Shown here piece by piece: positions 34,724-43,297 of a stretch of DNA of 64,000 nucleotides. Numbering within the stretch: the first letter of the stretch is position 1; each line of letters starts with the position of its first letter. The notes below the pieces were generated by a model. It ran no database searches and was not told the DNA's origin. It saw only the letters and a program-made list of their open reading frames with translations. The DNA is from Spirosoma luteum DSM 19990 (lineage in GTDB: Bacteria; Bacteroidota; Bacteroidia; Cytophagales; Spirosomataceae): the NCBI RefSeq assembly GCF_000374065.1, contig NZ_KB893268.1, positions 2,273 through 66,272 on the forward strand, read 5' to 3'. Both the position numbers and the translations under genes were made by a program.

Positions 34724-34724
34724 G

Positions 34725-35144
34725 TTAAGTAGCGAAATAGTAAATCGGTTCGCCGAAGCGGAGCGAAAGAGTGAATAAGTGCGTGATAGTTAGTAGTCGT
34801 CCGCCGAAGATAATAAGGCCCACTATAACCGCAGCGATAGCCAGTATCAACACGGCCCCCGAGGCCATATCCTTGATGGCTTTAATTTGCGGGTGAATGC
34901 CCGGCGAAACATAATCACACAGTTTCTCAATGGCGGTGTTAAAAGCCTCAGCCGCCCAGACCAGCCCAACCTGCGTCAGGATGATGGCCCATTCCACCCG
35001 GCTAAGCTGTAAATAGAAACCGGCTACTGTTACCAGAACCGCTATCAGCAGATGCACTTTGGCGTTATTTTCGAAACGGAATAAATCCAGGATACCCTGC
35101 CCGGCAAATCGGAAACTACGCCCTACTTTTCGGAAATCAATCAT
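34725..35144 (-). CDS. dgkA: Diacylglycerol/undecaprenol kinase, DgkA family
   Basis: This small membrane kinase phosphorylates a lipid alcohol: diacylglycerol in Proteobacteria, often undecaprenol in Gram-positives. Three membrane helices are present with the family signature EAFNTAIEKLCDYV and the following basic KAIKDMASGAVL. The N-terminal amphipathic segment SFRFAGQGILDLFRFENNAKVH contains the conserved E-x-N-x-K/R-x-H. Length is 139. First gene of a three-gene unit. Confidence 0.9.
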   Translation of the reverse strand: MIDFRKVGRSFRFAGQGILDLFRFENNAKVHLLIAVLVTVAGFYLQLSRVEWAIILTQVGLVWAAEAFNTAIEKLCDYVSPGIHPQIKAIKDMASGAVLILAIAAVIVGLIIFGGRLLTITHLFTLSLRFGEPIYYFAT

Positions 35145-35275
35145 TTGGCAAACATACGATGGACCTGTTTAGGATCTGCTTTTTTGTGTTCCGGACCGTT
35201 CACGTTCGGATGAAACACTCGGTTTACACGCTCGGATGCGGACCGGTGCGCCGGAGAAGGAGACAGGAGCCTGAT

Positions 35276-35995
35276 TTATAGGGATGATTTTACATCAGGC
35301 GTACGTTCGTTTTCGACGTACCAGTAAAACGCCACGTACAGTACCAGCAGCACAAAGCCGTAGGCCAGTGTTAGTTTTATGCTCAGATGGTCGTGGTAAG
35401 TACGCGCAATGGCCGATGCCAGCGCGGAAGGACTGGTGATGATATCCCAACTGTTCCAGCGGCCCATGCGCCCCAGATAAATACCAAACCCTGACAAAAA
35501 CTGACTGACAATCAGCAAACCCCAGGTACGCCACTGACCAAGCAATGGCCGAAGCATCCGGTGCACGATCAGGATAGAATACAGACCGGTTAGCAGCCCC
35601 GTCAGCGCAAACAGGAATATGGTCATGGTATCGAACCACAGCAAGGGGCTGTCCACGTGTTTGATGTGGTACAAATCGGTGATGATATAAGGGGCATTAG
35701 GTAGAAATACGAGCCAGAGCGCTAAACCAGCAATGAGCAACCATCGGTTTCGAAACCCGGCCGGGGCATCGCTGGCCGCCCGTAAATCGCGGAGTACCAA
35801 CACAACACCCAGTGGAAACCACGCGAGCGTCAGGTTCCAGGTCAGCATAATGAAAAACCACCAGTTTCCCGTTAGCAGCCCTCGGGTAGTCACTAACGTT
35901 AATCCGGCAATGGTCAACAGGATCAGCGCGTGTAGCCCCCGGCCGGACTGACCACCCCGGGGCAATGTATAGGCAGACTTTATGAATAATTCCAT
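35276..35995 (-). CDS. DUF1361 integral membrane protein
   Basis: The 239-residue protein has about seven membrane helices and the DUF1361 core blocks NLTLAWFPLGVVLVLR, LWLVFLPNAPYIITDLYHI, LLWFDTMTIFLFALTGLL and FGIYLGRMGRWNSWDI. The conserved acidic and aromatic residues in the loops are intact. The function of DUF1361 proteins is unknown. It is a single-gene unit upstream of dgkA with a 131-base gap. Confidence 0.88.
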   Translation of the reverse strand: MELFIKSAYTLPRGGQSGRGLHALILLTIAGLTLVTTRGLLTGNWWFFIMLTWNLTLAWFPLGVVLVLRDLRAASDAPAGFRNRWLLIAGLALWLVFLPNAPYIITDLYHIKHVDSPLLWFDTMTIFLFALTGLLTGLYSILIVHRMLRPLLGQWRTWGLLIVSQFLSGFGIYLGRMGRWNSWDIITSPSALASAIARTYHDHLSIKLTLAYGFVLLVLYVAFYWYVENERTPDVKSSL

Positions 35996-36102
35996 AATAA
36001 AAGTACTTTGACTTGCAAAGTAAGCACATCAAAAGTCAATCCATCAATAGACAGGCAAAACTATTTTTCTTCTGACTTGGGTAGTAATCGGTTAGCCGGG
36101 TG

Positions 36103-36945
36103 TCAGTTCAGCACAAGTTTTGTCATTACTGGCTGATGGTCAGAGGGGTACCGCTGGTCTTTGGCGTCGGTCAGTACGCCGTATTTCAGTACGTCGAACT
36201 GTTTGCTGACAAAGATATAGTCGATGCGTTTATCCATGGGAGCATCGAATTTGAAGGCGTTAAATGTGCCTTCCGGGCCGTAGGGGGGAGTTTTAGTGAC
36301 GGCGTGGGCATCGTTCAGGAGCGTTTGTATCGTCTGGATTTGCTCCGTTTCGGGCGTGGAGTTAAAATCACCGGTGAGAATGACCGGCGCATTTTTGGCA
36401 ATTTCCTTAATCTTTGCCGCCATCAGTTTTCCTGATTGCCGACGGGCTTCTACGCCCTGATGATCGAAGTGAACGCTGAAAAAGAAAAACTCTTTTTTGG
36501 TTGTCATGTCGCTGAACTTAGCCCACGAACAGATGCGGTTGCAACAGGTAGCATCCCAGCCTTTACCAGGTTTGTCGGGCGTTTCACTCAGCCAGAAATT
36601 ACCGGAGTCAAGCACCTTGAACCGATCTTTTTTGTAGAAAATGGCCGAATGCTCCCCGGCTTCTTTGCCATCATCCCGACCAGCGCCCAGAAAGGCGAAT
36701 TCCTTTAATTCGTCGACATCGTTTAACTGGTCGCGCAGTGCTTCCTGGGTGCCAAACAGGTCAAATTCGTGAAACTGGATCAGGGCTTTTACCTGGTCTT
36801 TCCTATTGGGCCAGGCATTGATTCCATCGCCCTTATTATTATAGCGAAGATTGTAGGTCGCAACAACCATAGGGGCGGCAGTTTGGGCAATGCTGGTATG
36901 GATTATGAGCATGTTACCCAGCAAAAGAAGTACTAGTAAGCGCAT
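36103..36945 (-). CDS. Secreted endonuclease/exonuclease/phosphatase family protein
   Basis: A signal peptide (cleavage near SIAQT) precedes an EEP (DNase I-like) domain. Visible motifs are ATYNLRYNN (metal Asn), FDLFGTQEALRDQL (metal Glu), FFSVHFDHQGVEARRQS (His), ILTGDFNSTPET (Asp-x-Asn) and RIDYIFVSKQFDV then SDHQPVMTKL (catalytic Asp-His). Length is 280. Secreted members act on nucleic acids, sphingolipids or phosphoinositides. A phosphodiesterase is sure; the substrate is not. Confidence 0.88.
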   Translation of the reverse strand: MRLLVLLLLGNMLIIHTSIAQTAAPMVVATYNLRYNNKGDGINAWPNRKDQVKALIQFHEFDLFGTQEALRDQLNDVDELKEFAFLGAGRDDGKEAGEHSAIFYKKDRFKVLDSGNFWLSETPDKPGKGWDATCCNRICSWAKFSDMTTKKEFFFFSVHFDHQGVEARRQSGKLMAAKIKEIAKNAPVILTGDFNSTPETEQIQTIQTLLNDAHAVTKTPPYGPEGTFNAFKFDAPMDKRIDYIFVSKQFDVLKYGVLTDAKDQRYPSDHQPVMTKLVLN

Positions 36946-37399
36946 AGGAGTAGGGGGTATAAGGTCAGGATACGTTCATCTTGACGAAACAGACGATGGC
37001 AAAATCTCCGGGCACTCGCCCTGTTTTGGCAATAGCCCAGAATATTTTTCGTGCGCCACAAATATAATGAATGCAATAAAATAGATAATTCATCGAACTT
37101 GATAAAGTTCAAAAACTGTCTACGCATACTTATTTTACTATAGAAAAATTATAAAATTGCCATAAAAATAGTACTTTTTATATAAAACGCTTGCATGATT
37201 AGTTGAACTTTACTTAGTTTAGTTATATTTTGATAAAATTCTCAAACTAAATGTAGGCTTCACCCGTTTTCTCATCAATCAGTCAACAACCGGCAACGGA
37301 ATCAACCGATAGGGCGTAGTTGGCAGAAACTGTTTCAGCATTAGCCTACTCCTGTTGAAGGAAGACGCTGAAGCACGGATAACAAACAACCTGAAAGTA
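36946..37399. other. AT-rich intergenic region
   Basis: About 450 bases between divergent genes, AT-rich from 37080 to 37260. It must hold both promoters; TATATTTTG at about 37226-37234 resembles a -7 element with one extra base. No gene or repeat is recognised. Confidence 0.35.
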
Positions 37400-37771
37400 A
37401 TGGAACGTACAAGCACTTATATAAATCAATTCACTTCATCGAATAAGCGGACCTCGCTCCGCGAGCGGGTTTCTTCCTTTATCGAACAACATGCCGGAGT
37501 ATTTGAGGCCCTCACCCGTCAGGGAATGCCTTATGGCAGCAACTGGATGCCTACCGCTCAGCCGGACTCGCTCCAGCCACTGGAACTAACCGCCGAAACG
37601 ATGATTGAGGTCGAACGGGAACTAGATGAAATTATCCTGCGACTCGCTCAGCTAAGCAACAGCCTTGGCCAGTCTGCTGGCTCAACGCAACGTCAGGCCG
37701 GTAAGCGGTCGGTTGGGCGGGCGGACGAAATCGGCATTGAGCGGTTTCGTTCACTACAGTTCGAGGTCTAA
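37400..37771 (+). CDS. Hypothetical protein
   Basis: No family is recognised. The ATG at 37400 gives 123 residues; a TTG at 37355 in the same frame is possible. The sequence is soluble, with an Arg-rich early part (SNKRTSLRERVSSFIEQHAG), a helical middle (MIEVERELDEIILRLAQLSN) and a basic Gln/Arg-rich end. It precedes another unknown gene on the same strand by 110 bases. Confidence 0.5.
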   Translation: MERTSTYINQFTSSNKRTSLRERVSSFIEQHAGVFEALTRQGMPYGSNWMPTAQPDSLQPLELTAETMIEVERELDEIILRLAQLSNSLGQSAGSTQRQAGKRSVGRADEIGIERFRSLQFEV

Positions 37772-37881
37772 CGCTTCCCTTAACGTACATCAACACAAAC
37801 CTGCTTTTGCCAGGACGAACGCTTTGTTCCGCTGGTTTCACCTACCCGAAAAAAGAAAGCACGGTCATACCCATTATCATC

Positions 37882-38202
37882 ATGAATCGTTTTTCAGTTT
37901 TATACCTGCTCAAAGAGCGGCATCAGCACATTATTTGTCAGACCATTTCAGAAGCCCGGTCTGTTTTACAAACTATTTCAACCAGTAAAGGGCGGATTCC
38001 CATTGGCATTTATGATGCCAAAACGGAGTTGTTTGAGTGGGAGCCCGGCCAGCAGCACCACCATTACACGGAAGCTGGCATCAATGAGCAGGGTAATGTC
38101 GATGAGCAGATCATTACCATTTCCCAGGCTCTTCGTCGGCGGGATGCCAGTTGGCAGGTAAAGGGAAGTCTGCAACGGCCCAGCATTTTTTGCTTAACGT
38201 AA
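37882..38202 (+). CDS. Hypothetical protein
   Basis: No family is recognised. The ATG at 37882 is taken, giving 106 residues; the longer frame from 37807 runs through poor sequence. The protein reads as a compact alpha/beta domain (FSVLYLLKERHQHIICQTIS, RIPIGIYDAKTELFEWEP). A His-rich HHHYTE stretch follows. It is a candidate for a pair with the gene at 37400, and a terminator-like hairpin lies 120 bases downstream. Confidence 0.5.
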   Translation: MNRFSVLYLLKERHQHIICQTISEARSVLQTISTSKGRIPIGIYDAKTELFEWEPGQQHHHYTEAGINEQGNVDEQIITISQALRRRDASWQVKGSLQRPSIFCLT

Positions 38203-38634
38203 GTCCCTGATTATCCGTTTTATGTTTGTTCTGTCATTTCGACCAAGCTAGAAATAACAGAAATTGACGGACGTACACTGGAGTAGGGCATTTTCCTGGC
38301 TTGAATTGTGGTTTTTGACACGGTAGCCAACCAACAGGGTAGAGTGCTGCTTTACCCTGTTAGTTGGCTATTTGATTTTTAGTGATTTACCCGCTGAGAT
38401 TCCAATTGCTGGCTATCAACTCTACTGACTTGTAACCCATAAATTCACCGTCTCAGGGACTAAACTCCCCGATTTTTTCGACAGTTTTCCAGGGTCGCTA
38501 GAAAAGATACTCTTTTATAAGCGTATGATTTGTACTCATTATAAGGGGTGAGTGACTGGCCTGAGCGCGAGCGCAGTAGGGTAAAAGCCGGTAGTTCTGT
38601 CATTTCTTTACGTCGTAACTCATCTGCGGCAGAC
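38203..38634. other. Intergenic region with terminator-like hairpin
   Basis: The region holds the 18-bp inverted repeat at 38324-38370 and no recognised gene. The in-frame extension of the 2Fe-2S gene back to 38548 is treated as leader. Confidence 0.35.
38324..38380 (+). terminator. 18-bp hairpin terminator
   Basis: Arms 38324-38341 and 38353-38370 pair at 17 of 18 positions around an 11-base loop, followed by TTTGATTTTT. Terminates the unit of the two hypothetical genes upstream. Confidence 0.65.
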
Positions 38635-38889
38635 ATGAATTCAATCCTTTTTACGCTGGTCTACAAAAACGAAGAAGTACAGGTGCAGACCTCCAAAAAC
38701 CGCTATTACTCCCTGATGGGCCTGATTTCGGATTACCTGGGAATTTCCGGTTTCGGGTTGTGCAGCGGCATGGGTAGTTGCGGCACGTGCCTGGTAACGA
38801 TTGATGGAGTAAGAGAGTTGGCCTGTGCAATTTCCATCGATGATGAATTGGCCAATACGCGTATTGTCGTTCAGGAAATAGTCCGATGA
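38635..38889 (+). CDS. Small 2Fe-2S ferredoxin-like protein
   Basis: With the ATG at 38635 the protein is 84 residues, one beta-grasp 2Fe-2S domain (about residues 5-80). Cluster cysteines are in GLCSGMGSCGTCLV and a fourth in LACAISID. The first two cysteines are separated by five residues, not four as in plant-type ferredoxins and the xanthine dehydrogenase small subunit; this seems to be a variant used in Bacteroidota. No molybdoenzyme subunit or reductase adjoins, so it is likely a free electron carrier. Confidence 0.8.
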   Translation: MNSILFTLVYKNEEVQVQTSKNRYYSLMGLISDYLGISGFGLCSGMGSCGTCLVTIDGVRELACAISIDDELANTRIVVQEIVR

Positions 38890-39527
38890 ACGACAAAATC
38901 GATACGACAATATAAGGGTGCATTTTTCTGTATACTAAATAATTAGCTGGTCAAAGCGCTCCCTATAGCAGTTAGTGGAGCTCCTGCCAAAACGACCGGA
39001 CGAAACTCCGCACTTTCGGATATATACCCTCATGCGCCCCGGCCACCCGAAGCCGAATAGTACCAAACCGCTTCTTTGTTTGCCTGGTGAGTTTACCCGC
39101 GTGTCGGTCACTTGACACAGGTTAATGTTCCTACTTCAGGAATATTCCGATAAGTAGACTGTCGCACGAGAACGAGCAAATTACCGTTGAATCGAAAATC
39201 ACCGCCCAGTGGTAATTTTCAGCGGGGTAGGTAAGTAGTGACAAGCGGCTCATTCCTGTGGCCCGTTAACTCCTGCCATCTAACGCAAGCCAACCGGTGG
39301 TAACCTTCCCCGTACTTTTTAAATGGTAGATGTAGAGAAATCGGGGAACCCAGCTAGTCTAAATTTCGATGCGGCACAATTAGTGCCGCATCGAAATTTG
39401 GTGAAATAAGGGTAACGGTAGGTTAACTATTTTTACAACCTGCTGTGTCCCTATAGCTCTCTTTTAGTCTAGAGTAATAACTTTACACAGTGCCGTCGAT
39501 TGATAATCATCGACACAATCCAGGAAA
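38890..39527. other. Long intergenic region with a perfect palindrome
   Basis: About 640 bases without a supported reading frame. The most striking item is the 17-bp perfect inverted repeat at 39361-39399. The last 100 bases contain the Wzi-like gene's promoter and an AGGAAAG ribosome-binding site at 39522-39528. Confidence 0.4.
39361..39399. repeat. 17-bp perfect inverted repeat
   Basis: AAATTTCGATGCGGCAC and GTGCCGCATCGAAATTT are exact reverse complements around AATTA. There is no gene end within 470 bases upstream and no T tract. It could be a terminator, an operator, or the stem of a leader RNA for the gene starting at 39537. Confidence 0.6.
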
Positions 39528-39536
39528 GTGACCTTT

Positions 39537-41084
39537 ATGACAAAAATTTACCGACTAAACGAAAACAGAAAAACCAAGTTGATTAATCCTTTTGCACTGT
39601 TTTCAGTGCTTTGGTTGATGCTATTCTTTTCGGTAACCGGACAGGCTCAGACTACGGTTCGATCCGGCAAGCCTGAAAATGTATATATAGAAGCCGGAGG
39701 CTTCGTTGTGAGCGGACCAATGCCATTTTGGTTGCGGGCCAATCAGTCGGGAATTGTCCCGTTAGCGGGTTCAACGGGGACGGTCCGGATAGGCTTTTCC
39801 GGCGCCTACCGACAGGTAAATCCAACAGACAGTTTGGCTAAGCCCAAAAAAGTGGACTGGGGATACGGCCTGGAGCTGGTTGGGAATGCAGGTCAACAGA
39901 GTCAATTTCTAGTTCCCGAAGCCTATTTAAAGGCAAGATGGGGGCGATTTGAACTTTATGCCGGCCGTCGGCGCGATCAAATCGGTCTGGTCGATACAAT
40001 GCTTACATCGGGTTCCTTTTCCTGGTCCGGGAACGCGCTGCCTATCCCTAAAGTGCAGCTCGGCACGCTCGGCTACGTCCCGGTGCCCTTTACGAAAGGG
40101 CTTATTTCGTTCAACGCCCTGTACAATCATGGCTGGTTCGAAAATGTCAATAAACGGGTTATCGACACCCGTTTACACCAGGCCGCGCTGTATGTACAAC
40201 TCGGTAAGCCCAAATGGCCCGTAAAATTGTATGGTGGACTCAATCATTCGGTTGTATGGGGTGGCTATTCGTCGGCATTAGATAATGGGGTTTCAAACAA
40301 CGGGTTATTACCTTCTTCGTTGATGGCCTATTTTTATGCGGTTACGGCCCGCACCGCTTCCTCTCTGGAAACAGACCCGAACGTTTCGTTCTTTGACGGG
40401 ACCAATCGCATCGGTAATCACCTGGGTACGATAGATATTGGCGCTTCGATTAAGTTGCCAATAGGCAAGTTCATGTTATATCGTCAGAATCCTTATGAAA
40501 CGGGTGCGTTGTTTTATCTGACAACCCTGGCTGATGGACTCAACGGGCTTAGTTTTCGGCGGAATCAGCCTGGTAAGGGGTGGTTTACCGTAGACGGTGC
40601 CGTTCTGGAATGGCTTTATACAAAAAATCAGGGCGGGTCGGGGTTTATTGAAAATGATCCTTTTGGCCGTGGGAAAGTCAATTATTTTAATAACGAGCAG
40701 TTCATTGATGGCTGGCAATATTACGGCCGGGTCATTGGCACTCCTTTTCTGACTCCCCAGGCTGAAGTGAACCCTAATTTGCCAGTTGGCTATCCTATTG
40801 CTAACACGAGGGTGTCGCTGTGGCATGTTGGCTTATCGGGTCGGATTGCCAGGCAGGTACAATGGCTAACCAAAGTATCCTATAGTCAGAATTTCGGCAC
40901 CTATGAAACTCCCTATCCCGCCGAAACCAATCAGTTTTCAGCCTTGCTGCAAATGATGACTCCAGTAAAGTTACCCGCTCTGGGCCAGGTCCAGCTCCAA
41001 ACGTCCCTGGCACTGGATACGGGTGAATTACTTAACAAATCATCGGGCGGCTATTTCAGCATCCGTAAAACCCTATCTTACTGA
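39537..41084 (+). CDS. Wzi-like capsule-assembly outer-membrane barrel
   Basis: The ATG at 39537 is chosen because of AGGAAAG nine bases upstream. A signal peptide (cleavage near TGQAQT) leads into a beta barrel of about 490 residues resembling the Wzi capsule-assembly family. Visible blocks are MPFWLRANQSGIVP, PEAYLKARWGRFELYAGRRR and SGSFSWSGNALPIPKVQLG, and the C-terminus ends SIRKTLSY with an aromatic residue, typical of barrels. In E. coli Wzi is a lectin that fixes group 1 capsule on the surface. No capsule polymer genes adjoin here. Confidence 0.82.
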   Translation: MTKIYRLNENRKTKLINPFALFSVLWLMLFFSVTGQAQTTVRSGKPENVYIEAGGFVVSGPMPFWLRANQSGIVPLAGSTGTVRIGFSGAYRQVNPTDSLAKPKKVDWGYGLELVGNAGQQSQFLVPEAYLKARWGRFELYAGRRRDQIGLVDTMLTSGSFSWSGNALPIPKVQLGTLGYVPVPFTKGLISFNALYNHGWFENVNKRVIDTRLHQAALYVQLGKPKWPVKLYGGLNHSVVWGGYSSALDNGVSNNGLLPSSLMAYFYAVTARTASSLETDPNVSFFDGTNRIGNHLGTIDIGASIKLPIGKFMLYRQNPYETGALFYLTTLADGLNGLSFRRNQPGKGWFTVDGAVLEWLYTKNQGGSGFIENDPFGRGKVNYFNNEQFIDGWQYYGRVIGTPFLTPQAEVNPNLPVGYPIANTRVSLWHVGLSGRIARQVQWLTKVSYSQNFGTYETPYPAETNQFSALLQMMTPVKLPALGQVQLQTSLALDTGELLNKSSGGYFSIRKTLSY

Positions 41085-41245
41085 CACAGTCTGATGGAGT
41101 AAGGCTGTCCGGACTTCCGTGGCCATCAAAAGTACATCCGCCCTGTTATGCTACCGTTTCTGCCGGGCACTGCCATCTCTTTAGCGTGATAACGGCTATC
41201 AATTTACCCGGGCAGGGCAGACTTGCTACCTAGTATACACCCCGG

Positions 41246-42544
41246 TTAAGTAGCCACTGGCCGATCCCGGCGCGTCAGGCTGTGAATGAGTAGCCAGGCC
41301 GTCAGGTAGGTACAGCCGCAAACGGTGAACAGCACGTTGTAGCCACCAGTCAGATTACCGACAGCCTTGTAGTTGTCGAGTAAGGTGCCAACCAGCAGGG
41401 GAAAGAAAATACCGCCAACAGAGCCAGCCATGCCGGCAATGCCTACGACCGAACTCACCGTTTGCCGGGGAAACAAGTCGGAGGCCAGCGTGAAAATATT
41501 CGTGGCCCACGCCTGGTGCAGGGCTACGGCCAGGCTAATCAGGCCCACGGCCACCCATACGTCCGTAACAAATTGAATGCTTATCACCGAAATTTCCAGC
41601 AGGGCAATGCCCAGTAATACCGTTTTGCGGGCTCGCAGCACCCGCCAGCCCCGCCGGATTAATTGCGAGGAGACATACCCCCCACCAATGCTGCCCACGG
41701 TGGTAGCCAGATAAATCAGCATCAGTTCCAGACTCGGCTTTTTCAGGTCAAGGTTAAAGGTCGACGCAAAATACGAGGGCAACCAGAATAGGAAAAACCA
41801 GTAGATGGGGTCGATAAGGCCCTTGCCCACGATTAAAGCCCACGTTTGGGGGTATCGAAAGAGCTGGGTCCAGCGAACAGTGGTGGCCGATTCAACCGGA
41901 TCACGACCAGCAGTAATGTACGTGAGTTCGGCGGCACCAAGCCGCTTTTGGCGGGCCGGAACATCGTAAAAGATGATCCAGAAAATAAGCCACACGAAGC
42001 CCAGCGCCCCCGTAATCCAAAACACTTCCTGCCACCCGTACTGGCTCAAAATCCAGGGTACGATGAGCAGGGCGACCACCACCCCCACGCTGGTACCAGC
42101 GTTGAATAGTCCCGTAGCCAGCGCCCGCTCTTTCTGCGGAAACCATTCGGCCACGGTTTTTACCGCGGCCGGGTAGTTACCGGCTTCGCCCAAACCAAGC
42201 CCCACGCGGGCCACGCCAAACCCAAAAGCTGAGCGGGCCAGGGCGTGCAGCATACCCGCCACACTCCACCAGACAATCGTAACGGCGTACCCAATTTTGG
42301 TGCCTACTTTATCCACAAACCAGCCCATCACCAGCAAGCCCACTGCATAAGCCGCCGTAAAGGCAATGACAATCCGGGCAAAGTCGCTTTCGGTCCAGCT
42401 AAACTCAATTTCCAGCAGGGGCTTGAGCAGGCCAATAATCTGCCGGTCGAGGTAGTTGATGGTCGTGGCCGTAAATAATAGCACCACAATACCCCAGCGG
42501 TAGATGCCGGTGGTGGTAGTTTTAGGGGCCTGTGAGGTGGTCAT
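41246..42544 (-). CDS. MFS transporter, hexuronate/aldonate (ACS) type
   Basis: The 432-residue protein has twelve predicted helices and belongs to the anion:cation symporter family with ExuT/DgoT-type members. Blocks include TINYLDRQIIGLLKPLLE at helix 1, GLGLGEAGNYPAAVKTVAEW, FNAGTSVGVVVALL and the GFVWLIFWIIFYDVP loop. It is the last gene of the sugar-acid operon, 87 bases after the aldolase. It would import an aldonate, hexuronate or 2-keto-3-deoxy acid. Given the Tat-exported dehydratases upstream, a keto-deoxy acid is the inferred substrate. Confidence 0.87.
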   Translation of the reverse strand: MTTSQAPKTTTTGIYRWGIVVLLFTATTINYLDRQIIGLLKPLLEIEFSWTESDFARIVIAFTAAYAVGLLVMGWFVDKVGTKIGYAVTIVWWSVAGMLHALARSAFGFGVARVGLGLGEAGNYPAAVKTVAEWFPQKERALATGLFNAGTSVGVVVALLIVPWILSQYGWQEVFWITGALGFVWLIFWIIFYDVPARQKRLGAAELTYITAGRDPVESATTVRWTQLFRYPQTWALIVGKGLIDPIYWFFLFWLPSYFASTFNLDLKKPSLELMLIYLATTVGSIGGGYVSSQLIRRGWRVLRARKTVLLGIALLEISVISIQFVTDVWVAVGLISLAVALHQAWATNIFTLASDLFPRQTVSSVVGIAGMAGSVGGIFFPLLVGTLLDNYKAVGNLTGGYNVLFTVCGCTYLTAWLLIHSLTRRDRPVAT

Positions 42545-42590
42545 GCTAGCTAAGGTTTAGGGGCTTCTATTTGGGTTTTCATCATTCCGC

Positions 42591-42662
42591 TTTTGTCCTT
42601 CCGGGAAAGAAAGAATCGCCAGCCTGTTAACTCAAGATTCATCGTTCCCCGGAAGGACAAAA
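42591..42662 (-). terminator. Hairpin with one arm inside the aldolase gene
   Basis: TTTTGTCCTTCCGGG (42591-42605) and CCCGGAAGGACAAAA (42648-42662) are exact reverse complements 42 bases apart. The right arm encodes the last codons of the aldolase (FVLPG) and the left arm lies past its stop. It could attenuate read-through into the transporter gene or protect the 3' end of the message. Confidence 0.5.
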
Positions 42663-43297
42663 ACCTGAAATTTTTCTATGAATCCTACGAAATGATTTTT
42701 CAGCCCATCCCAGTTTTTTTCGTCAATTAACTGCTTGTCAAAAAGATGACTGCCAATGCCGAAACCATCGGCACCGGCGGTCAGAAAATCGCCCATGTTT
42801 TGTCGCGTAATACCACCCGTTGGCAGTAGTTTAATCTGATTCAGGGGCGCTTTTATATCCCGAATATAGCCGGGGCCGAGCTGGGTAGTTGGAAATACTT
42901 TTACCATACTTGCCCCCAGCGACCAGGCTTTATAAATTTCGGAAGGGGTAAAGGCACCGGGGAAAATAGGGATGTCTTTTTTTACGCAGGTTTTCAGTAC
43001 TTTTTTATTAATAACCGGCGTAACGATAAACTGAGCCCCAGCCGCTAAGGCCAGGTTCAAATCGGCTTCGGAGCAGACGGTGCCTGCGCCAACATTCAGC
43101 GTGTTGGGGTATTGCTGGCGGGCCGCCCGAATCATGCTTTCGGCACCGGGGGTGTTCATGGTTATCTCTATGGTAGTTAACCCCGCTGCCTGATAAACGG
43201 GTAGTATCTGGCTGACATCTGCGGCCGAAACATGCCGGATTATGCCCACAATAGGCATTTTATAAAATAAAGGCCACGAGAAGGCAGAATCACTCAT
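42632..43297 (-). CDS. eda: KDPG/KDPGal aldolase (Eda/DgoA family)
   Basis: This class I aldolase splits 2-keto-3-deoxy-6-phospho-gluconate or -galactonate into pyruvate and glyceraldehyde-3-phosphate. Signatures are GIIRHVSAADV, TTIEITMNTPGAESMI (catalytic Glu), VGAGTVCSEADL, FIVTPVINKKVL, and the Schiff-base Lys in ASMVKVFPTTQLGPGYIRDI followed by LLPTGGI. Length is 221. Its ATG overlaps the dgoK stop by four bases. Pairing with dgoK points to the galactonate version of the reaction, but these enzymes often act on both epimers. Confidence 0.93.
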   Translation of the reverse strand: MSDSAFSWPLFYKMPIVGIIRHVSAADVSQILPVYQAAGLTTIEITMNTPGAESMIRAARQQYPNTLNVGAGTVCSEADLNLALAAGAQFIVTPVINKKVLKTCVKKDIPIFPGAFTPSEIYKAWSLGASMVKVFPTTQLGPGYIRDIKAPLNQIKLLPTGGITRQNMGDFLTAGADGFGIGSHLFDKQLIDEKNWDGLKNHFVGFIEKFQVFVLPGNDES

